NCBI RefSeq assembly: GCF_035582795.1
Contig: NC_134366.1
Span: forward strand, 148,351,519 to 148,415,518
Length of the DNA stretch: 64,000 nt
Origin: Mycteria americana
Lineage: Eukaryota; Chordata; Aves; Ciconiiformes; Ciconiidae
Direction: 5' to 3'
The position numbers and the translations under genes are program-made. Below the pieces are notes generated by a model. It was not told the origin of the DNA and searched no databases. It was given only the letters and a program-made list of their open reading frames with translations. Below, piece after piece: positions 51,859 to 64,000 of this stretch; the first letter of the stretch is position 1, and each line of letters opens with the position of its first letter.

Positions 51859-54800
51859 CTAGAGTAGAAAAGCACATTTAATGAAAATGATGCAAAAAGA
51901 AGATAAAGAATGTCTGCAATTATTTCAATTGAAAAGTCAGATGTAACATTTTGAAAACATCCCACAGTCCAGCACTTTAAGCCGGAGCTACTCTATAAGG
52001 CAGGGACCCAATCCGTGGAACAACGGTCCTTAACACAGACAATGACAGCAACAAGCAAGAGCTGACAAATCAGTGCAGAACCTATTACTCCAGAGACACA
52101 TCAAAATACACATACGGATAGCCATCCACTAGTACGTTTATTAAATTGTTCAGTAAGCATCAGACAGCAAATAAGTAGATTAAAGGTGGATGACACTTTT
52201 CCCTCACATTTCAATCAAACCTCAATTTTCATTATAATTTTTGTTGGTTAGACATCTCTAATGCATAGATAAATGTATAATACAGGACATTATGGTGAGT
52301 GTATATGTTTCATCATTCTGAAACGGAACATTATTTGCAAGTAGCAGAACTCAGAGACATGCAAGTCAGTCCAAGTAAGCTCTAATAAAACCATTGCTTC
52401 ACACCATCTGCTTGTAGAAACATGTTACACAAAATCATCTAGAAGTATCTTAGATGCACTTTTTAAAAAAAGTTACGGGGACTATCTCTTGCAGTCACAA
52501 AGAGTGCAGCCAAGTGCTTGGTTACTGTGAGCCCATATGAACTGAGTTCAGAGGAGGACATGCAAGTACTTAGAAATGGCATAAATCATTTATCTCAACT
52601 TAATAATAAAGCATAAAACACTTGATATCTCTGATATGTCTCAGATTTTTGCTGTCTGAAGGGCCTGTTACTGCTGTACTATTAACCACAGCTTCTTTAA
52701 GTCAACAGAAGTCAGGGTACAGGTAACAGTCACAAAAGGAGGAGAAGGAAAAGAGGAATCTGTGAAGAAACTGCTCGGAGGGGTAGAGCCTCAGTACAAC
52801 CGCTTTGGCTTTTCAAAAAAGTCCTTTCCATTTCTCCCCCCCTAATGCATACATGCCTTTTTGGCCTTTTTGCCTATTTCCAAAGCTGAGCTACAATGCT
52901 TAAAGCAGAAATCTTTGGCCATTTTTAACCACTAATTTTACCTAGTTTTACATTTGGCTTTCATCATTGTTACATCCAAATAATTTAACCTTTTCTCTAA
53001 AACCATGCCCAGTAGTTTTGTGCATGCAACCCTTCCACTTCCTCAACCAGATGTGGTCTTACATTCATAACCAATAGTGCAAGCTTCTCATTTTATGGTC
53101 ACCTTTAAAACTGGGATATTATAGTGCAGTGGTGAAATTCTGAAACATGAATCGGAAAAGAAAGGTCTTCTCCAGTGATACACTGAATTAATGGAAACAC
53201 ATCTCTACCTTTGTCCACTCTTTCTATTACTCTGCTCATATTCAATACAGAGCTTCTCTCTGTAGCTTATTGTGGATACTGAACTTGCATTATGAATTTG
53301 CTTTCGTTGTATAATCTCTCCTCAGTCCTAGGGATTATATACTGTGAAGGTCTCTGTATTATCCTTTGGTCAGATATTATTAATAAAAGACCTGAAATAA
53401 CTTAGAAAATACTCAATGACAAAAGGCAAAAAATAACTGAAACCATGTCTATTGGGGGGGGAAGCATATATCCAAGGAACCTTCTTAGAGGACGGAGTGA
53501 AGATGACAAAAAGATGACAGAATGACTACTTGTGTCTGATGCTCCAATATATTCATCCAGGCAATGTATCTCATTTGCAGGACAGGACCACTGCAGCATT
53601 ATTATTCAGAAGTCAATGATACCTGATAATAGGATGCATCAGGACTACAGTAATTTTTTTGAACAGTTAGGGAAAGAATTGCAGGAACCACCAAAATGGC
53701 TAAGTCATGAGACGAAGCCAGCCAGAAAGAGAACGTGTTTCTTCTCCCTAAAGTACTGCAGTCTACTTTTGCTATGAAATAGTTAAAGAACTGTCAGAGT
53801 TTCCATTATAAATGGCAGGAGTTTATAACTCATAAAAATTCACTCCAGGCCGAATTTGGCATAGATATACCCCAGCCTTGAATTTTTGTGTTTGTTTGTT
53901 GGGAGCCAACTTCTAATAAAGCAATGCAGCTTTATTTCTTACTTACTTGAGAACAAACTACAGAAATTTATCCATCTGGGATGTTTTAAGCCTGACAAAC
54001 ACCTTCGTTTAGAAGTATATAACAGACAAGGACTAAATTCAATTTCAGTTCTCGTAATTCATGTTTGCTGCTCTCCCATCTGGGGTAAATAAAGCAGGAC
54101 AGTCAGAGGTTTCCCTTCCAGTGATGCAATGGCATTAGATAATGAAACCTAGAAAGCTCTGTAAGGCCCACAAGAAACAGGAAACAAGTTGGCTAGTGAA
54201 ACCCACCTCCCTTTCTTCCCATTGCCCAATCTCCCTCCTCCTCTCCAAGGCTCAACTGTGAAGGTGACATGAGCAGGGGTAAACATTGCACAGGATACCC
54301 AGCCTATGAACTAGATCTATCAGTAGGACCAAGTCTACTCCTAGAAAAGGGAAAGCTTATTGGTGTTCTTTGCCTCGGTTTCAAGCACTCTGGTACTATT
54401 TATTCCAGTATTGTGGCTATGGCTGAGACTGGATTGTATTTACCTAGAGAATACTTCCAGATTTATATTAAATCTGATATGAACAACTACCCCCCCTATA
54501 TAACAAATAGGCTATTTTAATAATGACTCTAGAGCTGGTAGTTCCCCAAATCTACGCACCTGCCATTAATTTACCACTCTCCTTGCTAAACGTGATAGCC
54601 AAAAGGAAAAAAAAAAAAGGTAGGGCAACAGTCTGAGTCCACCAAGTGCAAAAGTTTAAAAAGGGCATCTGTGGAGTCCTTTGTAATGAAAACCAGATTC
54701 AGCAATTGTACTAAAAGACTCTTAAAGCATCTGAACTTTCTGAGGCCTTGGGAAAGACATCTGCACTACAGGACTATGAAGAACTATGAAATGCAAAGCC

Positions 54801-55297
54801 CCTACCACGTGAATACTGATCATTACCACCTGGAAAACAAGCAGAAATAAATAATACAGGCTCTTTTGGGTCTGCAAATTCAACCAGTTGGAATACGTAT
54901 ATTCACACTCCCAACGTCTTCTAGTTTTATCTCACTTATCCTGCAGGCTTTGTTGTACATTTATCTGTCAGAGACATTAGCTTAAGCCGTTTCTTCTTCC
55001 CAGGAACTGACCGTCAAAGCCAGTTAAGATGGACTCATCAGACAAAGCCCCATTTGTCTGCTTTACCCAATGTCTGTTCAAGACAGACACTGAGTTTTCC
55101 CGAGGGAATGTAGGAAGGTAAGAAGAAGCAGCCAAAAAGATAGAATTGGAAAATTTCCAGACCAAATTTTGTATTACTTAAGCAAAATCCTTTCCTTTTC
55201 TACTTCTCATTATTGTTATCAATTCTTCATCTCGCCTCGTCTCTCAAACGCCAGTGCCGGCTTTCCTTAACTTTTTTTTATAACTACCCCAATTTCC

Positions 55298-55314
55298 TTT
55301 TTTTTTTTTTTTTT
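55298..55314 (+). repeat. Poly-T run, 17 bases
   Basis: Seventeen consecutive T within a pyrimidine-rich stretch of the TRIQK upstream intron. On the gene strand it is poly-A; no retroposed gene was seen next to it. Confidence 0.85.
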
Positions 55315-58300
55315 ACAAATTTGCCACTTCTTTCAACTTTTCCCAAGTCCATCACCTTCTTTCCATTTTTAAGGCCAAAGATCTAGTCCACAATCAGGCA
55401 ACTTTTCTTACTGACTACAGCCATCATCACCCTGCTTGTCTTGCCTCCTGCCAGTCCCTCCCAAGACCAGGTGCAAAGATCACCCACCTTTCCATTTCAG
55501 TGCCTAAGTTGCCTCTGCCCTTCGGAAGCTCTCCAGAGCTCACCTTTCATCCCACCGCTTGCTTCCATCCTTGTTGCACAGTTTTTTCTACTCCTTTGCT
55601 GGCAGAGTGACCTCAGCAGCAGCTGAACTGAGTTGTGCCCTGTTTACAGATCCTGCTTTGAAAACCTTCCACAGGTAGAAATGAAAGACTATTCTACTAG
55701 CTGTAGAATTAGAAAAGAGTGAAGATAAGGGTGAAATATAAGTACTTTTTGAGCTACTAAAAACAGCTCTATCGTGAAAAATGCCAAAGTGTCTCCCTCA
55801 GACTGAATATTAGGGATTCATACAATATGCAACATGAGTTTGTTTCTCCTCATGTAACTAGTATTAAAAACCTACCGATTTCACAATAAATTTTGTGATT
55901 CATCTCTACTCACAAGGGAAATTGAGATCCCATGTATCTTCTATTCAATAATTTTAATAACAAATTAGAGATGACCTGATGTGGTATATTCAGTATTCTT
56001 TTTAACCAAACCTCCAATGACACCATGATTAATGCAAAACTTAAAACTAAATAATACATATGAGCTAGACAAGTTAATTAAGTTCTGGGTCACCCTTTTT
56101 TTTAGTCTACAGAAATACTCTGACATTACCAAGTAGTATGCATAACATTGTACTTTTGCATACATACCAAGCTCTATTATACGTGTAACCGAGAATGCAA
56201 CATGCTGAGCACTATATTTAAGAAAACTGACTACATTTAAGATTGCTTTTAAAGATGCTGCCATTTAAGATACAACGTGAACAAATCTATAGAATAACTT
56301 CACAAGAAAAAAAATTAGATTCCCAACACTTCTAGATATTTACTCTTTCATTCTAACAATAGCTCATTACTGGAATTGAATAACAGACTAAAGACTGCCT
56401 CTCTGCTTTTCAATTCATCGGGGTTTAGCAGAAACAGGACTGCATCTCTGGCCTTTGTTGATGCTGCTGTCCAATCTTATTATCATATGAATATCTAGTT
56501 ATTGTTTTATAAATGTTCACATTTCGGGAGCTCCCTGCTTTCTTTTCTCTCAGTAGACTTTACAATATCCACCTTCATTATCATCATGTGGCAGCATTGC
56601 TCTTTGCCTGCATTTGCTACTTTAAAAATTAATGCACCGCTATTTTCTGAATACTGTACTGCGTAAGCTGCTTATGAGTACATTATGCTATCAAGCAAGC
56701 ACATGCAGAAAAGCTTCCTAAACTGTTATTCTTTCAATGAAAATACAGCTGGTTCTGCTTCAAAGGCACTTCTTTTCACCTGCAAATGGACTTGCTCCTA
56801 CACTTATTCCTCAATTCATTGTCTTTTATTTGTGTCTGCAAATCTTTAATTGCCTTTAATTAGAAAAAAGTAAATTCAGTGCTTTAATCTTGCAAATACA
56901 TTCAATCATAATTCCGTCTGGGATGAATACCAAGTTCTATTCACTGACTGATCTTTATAACAAAGGTATATAAATTTATTGTCCGTTTATATAGACCACA
57001 CCAATTAAGCCACAATGGAAAAGCAAATAGATAAGAGTCAAAATATTTGAAATGAGAAATGTGCAATCTAAATTTAATTACTCAGACAAATTATTTGAAG
57101 ATGAGTTATTTACAGCATGCCAAAAAACCTGACAGATAGTAAAAATTTGCTAATCAACATTACAGATTTAAAATTCCTTTCAACACTTTCACTATAATTC
57201 GTAACAACCAACAAACTGCTGTCCTGAATCTTTCTGTGCTGGTTATTATAGTCATAATCAAAACGTTAGTAAGACATTTTCCATACAGTAGCAATCCATT
57301 TCATATGTTAAAGTATTGTTTAAGTTGTAACAAAACTACAATTACTGGGTAAATTTCAGTTACCAGTAGTAGTTTAACTAAAGTACATTAATGTAACTGA
57401 TGCTGAAACCTATACTAAACTGTATACATAGCTAGTTAGAAACTAGAGATAGACTGTGGCAAGCCTTACTGTCAAACTGGAAGTGTGAAATCACACACCT
57501 AGTTAAGCTGAAATCAATGTTCTTATTATGATTATTGATCTGAATTAGCGAAGGTTCCAGGAACCTTCCCACAAAATCCTCCCGAACAAACACAGAAGAA
57601 GAAAACGGTCCTCTGGTCTTTTTCAGGGTTTCCACAGTCTGACTTCAAGCATCCCTCCTTTTCCCGCTGTAACAGGCAGGAGGGAAAAGTTAGATCTTGC
57701 TGGCAGGGGCGAAGGTCCAAGATGGAGGCAGGCTCAGTCACACTATCCTCCACAACCTCCTTACGTGCAAGACATAGAAGGTCACAGCCATTGCACCTGA
57801 CTTCAGTTTTAGGTGATAGCTTGTTTAGGTCTCTCTTTACTTCCCATAGAGAGACTTCTCCAAAGAGTGAGTGACAGCAGTCTAGGACAGCCTAAAGTGC
57901 TCCCTGGCAGCGCCTATTTTACTGTCAACAACAACAGAGAGAGCCTAGAGTTGTTCAGCACCCAAGTCAGGCAGGTTGGTTTCACCTCTAAGGTTAAGCA
58001 GATGAATTGAGCCAAGGAAACTAGATCTAAAGGACAAGTGGAGAAGGAAAATCGGTTTCCTCCATGATTTTATCTGGACTCTCGGGACATTTGTGGACAT
58101 GGCCAAATTACTCTTGAAGTAATTATCTTAAGTATTATTAGCACTATAGAGAGAACATCACAGAACCATGAAGGGACTGTAAAATGCATCTAAAATCACA
58201 GCTTAGCTGGTGGTTCCCAGTGAATTCCACCCTTGCTCAGCTATGCCGTGGTGGTTCCCAAGCCAATTAGCTACGTCTGTACTAGAGAGCCACTGTTGTC

Positions 58301-58380
58301 AAGATGTGCCGTAATTATCACACTGCTTCTTCAGAATCGTTCCTGTGTGCCAGCTACGGTCCCTGGCGCTTTAAGCTACA

Positions 58381-58960
58381 GACTCATAGGATAGTTTAGG
58401 TTAGAAGGGATTTCTGGAGGTCATCTGGCCCAACCCTCCACTCACAACAAAGCCAACTTCTAAACTGGGTCCAGCTTGAAAGTCAGCTCCAGTTGTTCAG
58501 GGAGCTAGTCTAGCTGAGCTTGTCTAGCTGAGTTTGGAGTATTTCCAAAGGTGGAGAGTCCACAACCTCTCTGAGCAACCTCTTCCAACGTTTGACCATC
58601 CTTCTGCTAAAAACATTTTTCTCCCACCTAATTGGAATTTCCATGTTCTAACTTGCCTCTTGTCCTACCATTGTGCACCTTTGAGAAAAGTTAGGCTTCA
58701 CCCTGTCTGTGGCCTCCTGCTAAATATTTGTAGACAGTGATAACATCTCAGCTGAGCCTTCTCTTAGAGCTGAACAAACCAGCTCTCTCAGCCTGTCCTT
58801 GTACATCTTGTGTTCCAGATAGTCATGCTGGACCTTCGCTGGACTCACTCTAGTATGTCCATGTCCTCCTCCTAGTTTTCTTGAAGATGGGCACAGCATT
58901 TGCCTTCTTCCAGTCATCAGGGAACAATTCCTGGGAACCACCTAAATGGCTGACAACTCA
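58381..58960 (-). mobile_element. CR1 LINE fragment with internal deletion
   Basis: Read on the minus strand, this copy ends at 58381 with the CR1 3' end (complement of GACTCATAGGATAGTTTAGG). At its 5' side it codes PDDWKKANAVPIFKKT (58921-58874), the conserved run before the RT fingers. Within about 12 bases it jumps to MDILE-VQRRSS (about 58865 downwards), the C-terminal LERVQRR motif, with the Arg codon changed to a stop. About 0.9 kb holding all RT catalytic motifs is missing, judged by the spacing in the copy at 21 kb. It lies in the TRIQK intron, in the same orientation as the gene. Confidence 0.88.
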
Positions 58961-59309
58961 GGGAGAATTTGGCCATAAAATCACACTGTCTGAAATACCT
59001 TAATGTAACTGTAGTAATGTAATAGTAATGTAACTAAAGCACACCAAAGGAATTCAGTAGGGTCTATAAACAGCAAGTCAATGGACTAAAAAGTTCAAAT
59101 CAGTTTGTACTTTCAACAATTCCATAACTTTACACTAGTTTATTTTTTAATAGGAAGGAATATAAGTATATTTTTTTCCTACATGCCCTGGGACTCCTCA
59201 AAACCAGGCTCTATCATCACTCAGAATTTTTCTTTAAGTGCCTTTATTAATGCCAGCAAGTTAGGTGTCTGGCATAGGGAAAGAAGTGTTTTCTCAAGTG
59301 CTCTGCAAC

Positions 59310-59400
59310 ATCACCCAGATCCATAAAGGTACCTAGGCATCTAGCTTCTAAGGTGCGTGTACAGAAGTACCTGATTAAATATCTTTTAGCGGTTTTAAAC
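59310..59400. repeat. Fragment of an old TTAGGCGCC-type repeat
   Basis: CCAGATCCATAAAGGTACCT, then AGGCATCTAGCTTCTAAGGTGC, given here in two parts (AGGCATCTAG and CTTCTAAGGTGC), follows the order of an old amniote repeat I recall as GATCCACAAAGGGACTTAGG with paired GGCGCCTAA cores. Family name not determined. Confidence 0.45.
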
Positions 59401-61839
59401 CAGTCACTGTATATTAATTGAGTAACAAAATTTCAATCCAGTGAAACTCTACTCACACACGACACATCTTAAACATGCATGCCTCATCCATACACTATAA
59501 CTCTAAAACTGGAAATAACTGTTTATTTAGGATGTTAGAGGAACCTCAGAAAAACAAAATTCCAAAGGAATTTCAGGCCTAACCTCAGTTAAATCAGACA
59601 GCAAATCACACATCTGTAACAGTGTTATAATCTACGTTTGAGAATCAGCACCAGAACTCTAGTTCACGTCTACAGAAACAAGACCAAGTTCTCAAGTATT
59701 TATTATTGGGTTTTGTGCTCTTAGTGTCAGATGTATTCAATGACCATTCTTTTCCTGAGAAGCAGAAGTAAGATTTTCTTATTTTTAATTGCTGTGATTC
59801 CAAATGGAGTTTTCGGAGTCTTAGGTTAACAGAAACATTTTGGTATGTCTTATACGTACTCAAGAGTATGTCTGTACTCAGAAAAGGGATGAAAACCCCC
59901 CACAGCCTCTCTCTTTTTTATTCAGGTTTAATGGCAGCTCAAATCACTGACCATTTTTCAATCTTGAGAGACAGAACAGCTTGACACTAATAATACATTT
60001 GCAAAGGACACATCATCATTTAACACAACATTAAGTGCACAGGGACAACTTTTTACCGTAGACACAATGTGCTCTGAGCTCAGGGTTGACATTTAATGCT
60101 ACAAAGATAATCCAACCAGTCATTCATGAGGGATAAATTAATTTTCAAGCAACTATATTTCAGCTTTAAGCCAACAAGAAGGATGCATTAAAATGAGTAA
60201 GTTCCTTTTATGCTGCATGCAAGATTAAAAAAAATCCCAAAATATAAAGCATCCTTAAGTATACCAAAATACACTCATTTAATTATTGCTATCTTTCCCT
60301 GATCCCAAAACAGAAGTCTGGTAGTATTTGTTAAATATAATATTCTGACTGGAAACAGAATCCTTTAGAAAATCCTTCAGAATTTGCTATGTGTTGTCAT
60401 GTAAAGCAGCATTTCATTAAAGAAATGCTTTACATTTAAAATTTGTATTAGACATACATTGATTATGAGTAATTAAGAACATATTTAAATTAGCACCTTT
60501 TCTGATATTTCTTTTCAGGAGTATTTTAAAAATCTATAAAAGCAATTAAGAAAAGAAATTCAGAAAACTGGTTATCAATAATGTACAAAACAAAAAATAA
60601 CATCAACACTTTAAATCAGCTAATTAGTCAGGTAATTTCATTGTTTTCAATACCTGTAGAATATACTCAATTAACTACAAGACCATAATAAAAGATCTGA
60701 AGAACAGCACTAAAAATATTGATGCTTACTAGATACTATTTGATGGGCAGTCCTTTTTCAAGGCTTTCCATGCTAAATCATCTTTTACAATCTTTGCTCA
60801 AGCCCAACAGGTGCACGCCTACAGCCATTAAAAAGTAATAGCTCCATGTAAAAGGAGTATCTTCAACACGCATGATGGCAGTTCTTCCATTAACCTTTCC
60901 AACAATCTCCTTAACATTTCCTACTCAAATAGACAACTATGAAAACATTAAATACCTTTCTTAAAAATAAATTAACACAATTAATTTGAAACAGATCACT
61001 GGGTGAGTGTTTCGCTCTTTTCTTCTCCACCTACATAATATATACATGCATTAATGTGCACAGGTCAGTTTGAGCATGTTTTTATTACTTTGCTACGGAA
61101 CATCTACTACCAGCTGCACTTTCATGTAAACAACCATGTTTTAGTATAAATTGTGAAAATGAGAAAAGCAAAACAAAAATACCACTGCTTAGGAGTGAAG
61201 TACGCACCATTAACACAATTAAAAGCCATATTTTTATGAAACGTTTGATTAGACGATTTTTGGACTACAGAAACTATCGTACTATTTCTTTGATGACGAG
61301 AGGTGTGAAAAAGGCAGCATAACGCGTGGTAAGAGGGATACACAGCACACAAAGAGTCTTTCTGCCTTTCTGAGACAGACTGCGCCCAGCTCCAATTTGA
61401 CTTATGCTGATTTTATTAACTTTGCTGGCTCCAAATAGAGGAAAATGTGATATACTCTGAAATAAGTGGAAACAGACTTATGGTCAGAGCTGTCTAGGAA
61501 GACGGAGGTAGCAAGCAGCGCCATCGTTCCAGAGCTGTACAAGTCCTAAGCGTGCTCTTCTGGTCTTTGCCATCTCTGTCCCTAGAGGCCTCAGACTTTT
61601 TTCAATATATCCCATTTGAAGGTGTACTCATAGCTCACTTAATAGGGGAAAAAGCTGAACAGGAGGGAATCTGCCAGATAGAAGCTAAGTAGCAAAGACA
61701 AGAGAAAGAGAGATGATTATATTGTTGTCACAGATACTGACCTGCAGGACAGATCCAGCAACCATGTTCCACACACAGTCACAGAAAAACAGGTCCTTAA
61801 ATATGGAGATGGCACAGCCTCACTAGCTTTCTCCTGGTG

Positions 61840-62790
61840 CTTCGCTAGGTTTATCATAAAAAGTTTCCTCATGTCTGATACCTAACTCAAATCTCCCATA
61901 CTGAATTCTTAGCACATTACTTTTTGTCTTATCCAGCACAGACTTGGAGGACAGTTGATTTATTCCCTTCTTCTTTGCATAAGGCTTTTATATATTTAAT
62001 GACTGCCATTACATCTCTCAAGTCTTGTGCTCTCCAGATTGAACCAGTCCTTCAGTCCAGTTCTTCAGTCTTTGTCTTCTGGGCTCTTCTTGCTCTCCTG
62101 TGGACTTTTTTTCTGATCTTTGTAAAAAATTGAACACAGCACTTCATCTGAGGCCTTATTGGTATCTTTTATATATATACTTTCCTTACACATTCAATCA
62201 CAGCCTGCCTGTGACTCTGCTCACTGTTACAAATCCTTTCTCCAAAATTATTGCCTAAACATTTCTTACCCATATTCAGTCCGTAGGTTGATTATTTATA
62301 CCAAAGTTAAGAATCCTGCCCTTTTCCTTGCTGGATTCTACTCTATTTTTCCAAGCCATTTCATCGATTTCTCAAATTTAGTTTGAATTTTTATCTTAAA
62401 CTAGTATCTCTTTACTGCCTCCCATACTGGTATAATTCACAAACTAAATTCATCATCCCACTTGCAATTAAAATATTGGGTCCAGGACAGACCACTATGG
62501 ATCCCTCATTACACCTTTATCAAACAGACAATAAACGATTAATAACTACCGAGAACAGCTTTCATACCAATTTGATACCCATCTTGCAGTAGCTTCATAT
62601 ACATGCATCTCTAGTTTGTTTACCAGAATACGTTGTCAAAAAGCCTTGACAAGGCTTGACAACATGGCACCTCTTCCTCTTCCCCATCGATAAGGTTTGC
62701 TACTCTGTCAGAGAAGAAAGTTGATTTGATTTGACAAATCATGTTGGCTGTTGCTTACCTCCTTGTTGTACTGTAGGTGCATACAAGACA
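61840..62790 (-). mobile_element. Ancient CR1/L3-type LINE remnant
   Basis: This is a heavily mutated LINE read on the minus strand. Recognisable landmarks in order are: a helix-like run DRVANLIDGE (about 62720-62685), RT motif A remnant VKAF (about 62655-62640, with an extra T next to it), motif B remnant resembling [12 protein letters not shown] (about 62515-62465), the region whose complement reads GAACACAGCACTTCATCTGAGGCC in two parts (62131-62155; family text: ACTCCAGATGAGGCCT), and a 3' portion with GTTTCCTCATGTCTGA (61863-61878). This is the layout of old CR1/L3 elements shared by amniotes. The ends are uncertain by some tens of bases. Open frames inside it on either strand are not genes. 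Confidence 0.82.
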
Positions 62791-64000
62791 CTGTCTGTCC
62801 CTGTCCTGAAGAGCTTACTGTGAAGGATGAGGAAGCTGCATTCAATAATTTATGAATATTATATGTCCCATCTGTTTGCTTGTTATTGTGATGTTGGCTT
62901 TATAATTACTAGAGGTTAGCTCCAATAAAAGCTAGCCTGTGCTTAGGCAGGAAGGTAGAAAAATACTACTAATAGTTCTCCACTGAGAGCACTTAAAGAC
63001 AATATAGGAAAATATAGAGACTGATGACCAGGTCATCCAATTCAGTTGCCCACAATAAAGCATAACCATGTAACAGATGTTCCACAAAACATCTTCTCTA
63101 TTCTTCTTATCCCCGCAACTACATAGCCAGAAATTGCTCCCATTGTCTTACATAAATTTCTTTTGACCTTAAACAGAACAGGAGCAACTGAGGTCACAGG
63201 AGAAGTCAAAGATTCCCTACTGGGGTATTTTTTTAGGAAAAAAAGCCCACACATGTAAGTGATTATAAGGCCATGATAAACAGGAAAGCAATACCCCCTT
63301 CCCTCTTTCCCCACTGAAGAAAACCCCTTCAACAGCCCTAGCCTGTCTGAACCAGCAAGAAACTCTTCCAGACCACGTCTCTGGCAGTAAGTTTAACCTC
63401 TTGAGCACATGAACAGGACCAAACCAGCCACTGCCTGAAAAATGTTTTCAATAGCAGCAATTTTAAATTTCCTCCCAATTACTGTGGTGGATATCATGCT
63501 ACCGCCAGACATCACCACTGAGTCACTCACAACAGTGGCTGCTGAATAAGCACCACAACATCACCGAGTACTGTAATAATAATATTAAACTTTCTGGATA
63601 AAGAGTCAGTGGTGTTTCAGGAGAGGAGGATCTCTCTCCCTCTGCCGTAGTTAACCCCACACTACCGGATGTATCCAATGTTATTAGGTGACCGGGGCCT
63701 GTCCCTGGAGGATGTCACAGTGGGACTGTGGCACCACACGGACCTGGAGTCATCCCTTCCATCATGCCCCTGCTCCTCCATGAGCACCCTCCCAGGAGCC
63801 ACAGACCTCCCCAACCAAACCTGACCAGCTGTTCTGCTGTGGGACTTTGCTTAGAGGAGGGATGGGGACAGCTAGGCCATGAAGGGAAGGACACAACCTG
63901 TCATCCACAGCTTCCTTTCCCTAGCTGGAACAGCAAGGTCTTGGGGGTGGCACAGAAAACCTGAGCAACTCAGGGAACAGAGGAGACCATATCAAACAGA

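Larger units (their letters stand above)
51859..64000 (-). other. TRIQK: TRIQK upstream intron (5' end beyond the window)
   Basis: The exon at 51858 needs an upstream exon ending with one base of a split Gly codon. None matching DQYRKQI-like coding was found, so at least 12.1 kb upstream is intron, or intron plus unrecognised 5' UTR exons. It holds a 17-base T run (55298-55314), an internally deleted CR1 (58381-58960), short repeats of the TTAGGCGCC type near 59310-59400 and an ancient LINE (61840-62790). From 63620 to the end the sequence is moderately GC-rich, with no gene recognised. Confidence 0.6.

Noticed and set aside
54194..54222. Minus-strand ATG followed by GRK, as a candidate TRIQK start exon
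   Set aside because: After MGRK the frame reads GGGFH and a stop, with no DQYRKQI-like end and no donor in the right phase.
54790..54830. Minus-strand DQY-like coding (GATCAGTAT) as a candidate TRIQK exon
   Set aside because: The residues around it do not fit the family, there is no following KQI, and the exon borders do not fit.
62383..62592. 69-codon plus-strand frame
   Set aside because: It is the antisense of the ancient LINE reverse-transcriptase region.
1..64000. Endogenous retrovirus, tRNA or rRNA genes
   Set aside because: No gag, pol or env-like frames, no paired LTR ends, and no tRNA cloverleaf or rRNA text was recognised by eye. The only reverse-transcriptase coding is from CR1-type LINEs.

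Overview
The window reads as ordinary nuclear DNA of a vertebrate, most likely a bird. It is AT-rich and almost free of coding sequence. It carries chicken-repeat-1 (CR1) LINE copies whose 3' ends match the avian type, plus remnants of much older CR1/L3-type LINEs and short palindromic repeats of a style shared with turtles and crocodilians. No bacterial, phage, plasmid or CRISPR feature was seen. Most open reading frames here are chance frames in non-coding DNA.

The only protein-coding gene I can support is TRIQK (triple QxxK/R motif protein, a small ER membrane protein), on the minus strand. Its last coding exon lies at 41809-41922 and an internal coding exon at 51773-51858. Both have consensus splice sites, and the join is in phase. 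The first coding exon was not found and probably lies beyond position 64000. From about 41.9 kb to the right edge, the window is therefore TRIQK intron. From 1 to about 41.3 kb it is the flank downstream of the gene. In human this side faces the large gene-poor interval towards RUNX1T1; I recall that synteny and have not checked it.

Layout: 1-20 kb is gene-free, with a nested 77-bp tandem repeat and a perfect hairpin near 0.4-0.6 kb, two GC-rich patches, simple repeats, a CR1 tail at 13.5 kb, a strong G-quadruplex motif at 16.5 kb and inverted repeats at 18 kb. At 21.0-22.5 kb lies a 5'-truncated CR1 with a nearly full reverse-transcriptase frame, broken by a 2-base insertion and a catalytic-motif change. 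22.5-41.3 kb holds simple repeats, two small elements with inverted ends (24.5 and 39.1 kb), a GC/CpG-rich zone (26.3-27.7 kb) and a perfect 20-bp palindrome (32.96 kb). The TRIQK 3' UTR probably covers about 41.37-41.81 kb. The introns hold an old CR1 3' end (47.2 kb), a CR1 with an internal deletion (58.4-58.96 kb) and an ancient CR1/L3-type LINE (61.8-62.8 kb).

I did not find an undescribed biological system. The most useful observations are the TRIQK exons, the different states of decay of the LINE copies, and the families of old palindromic repeats.
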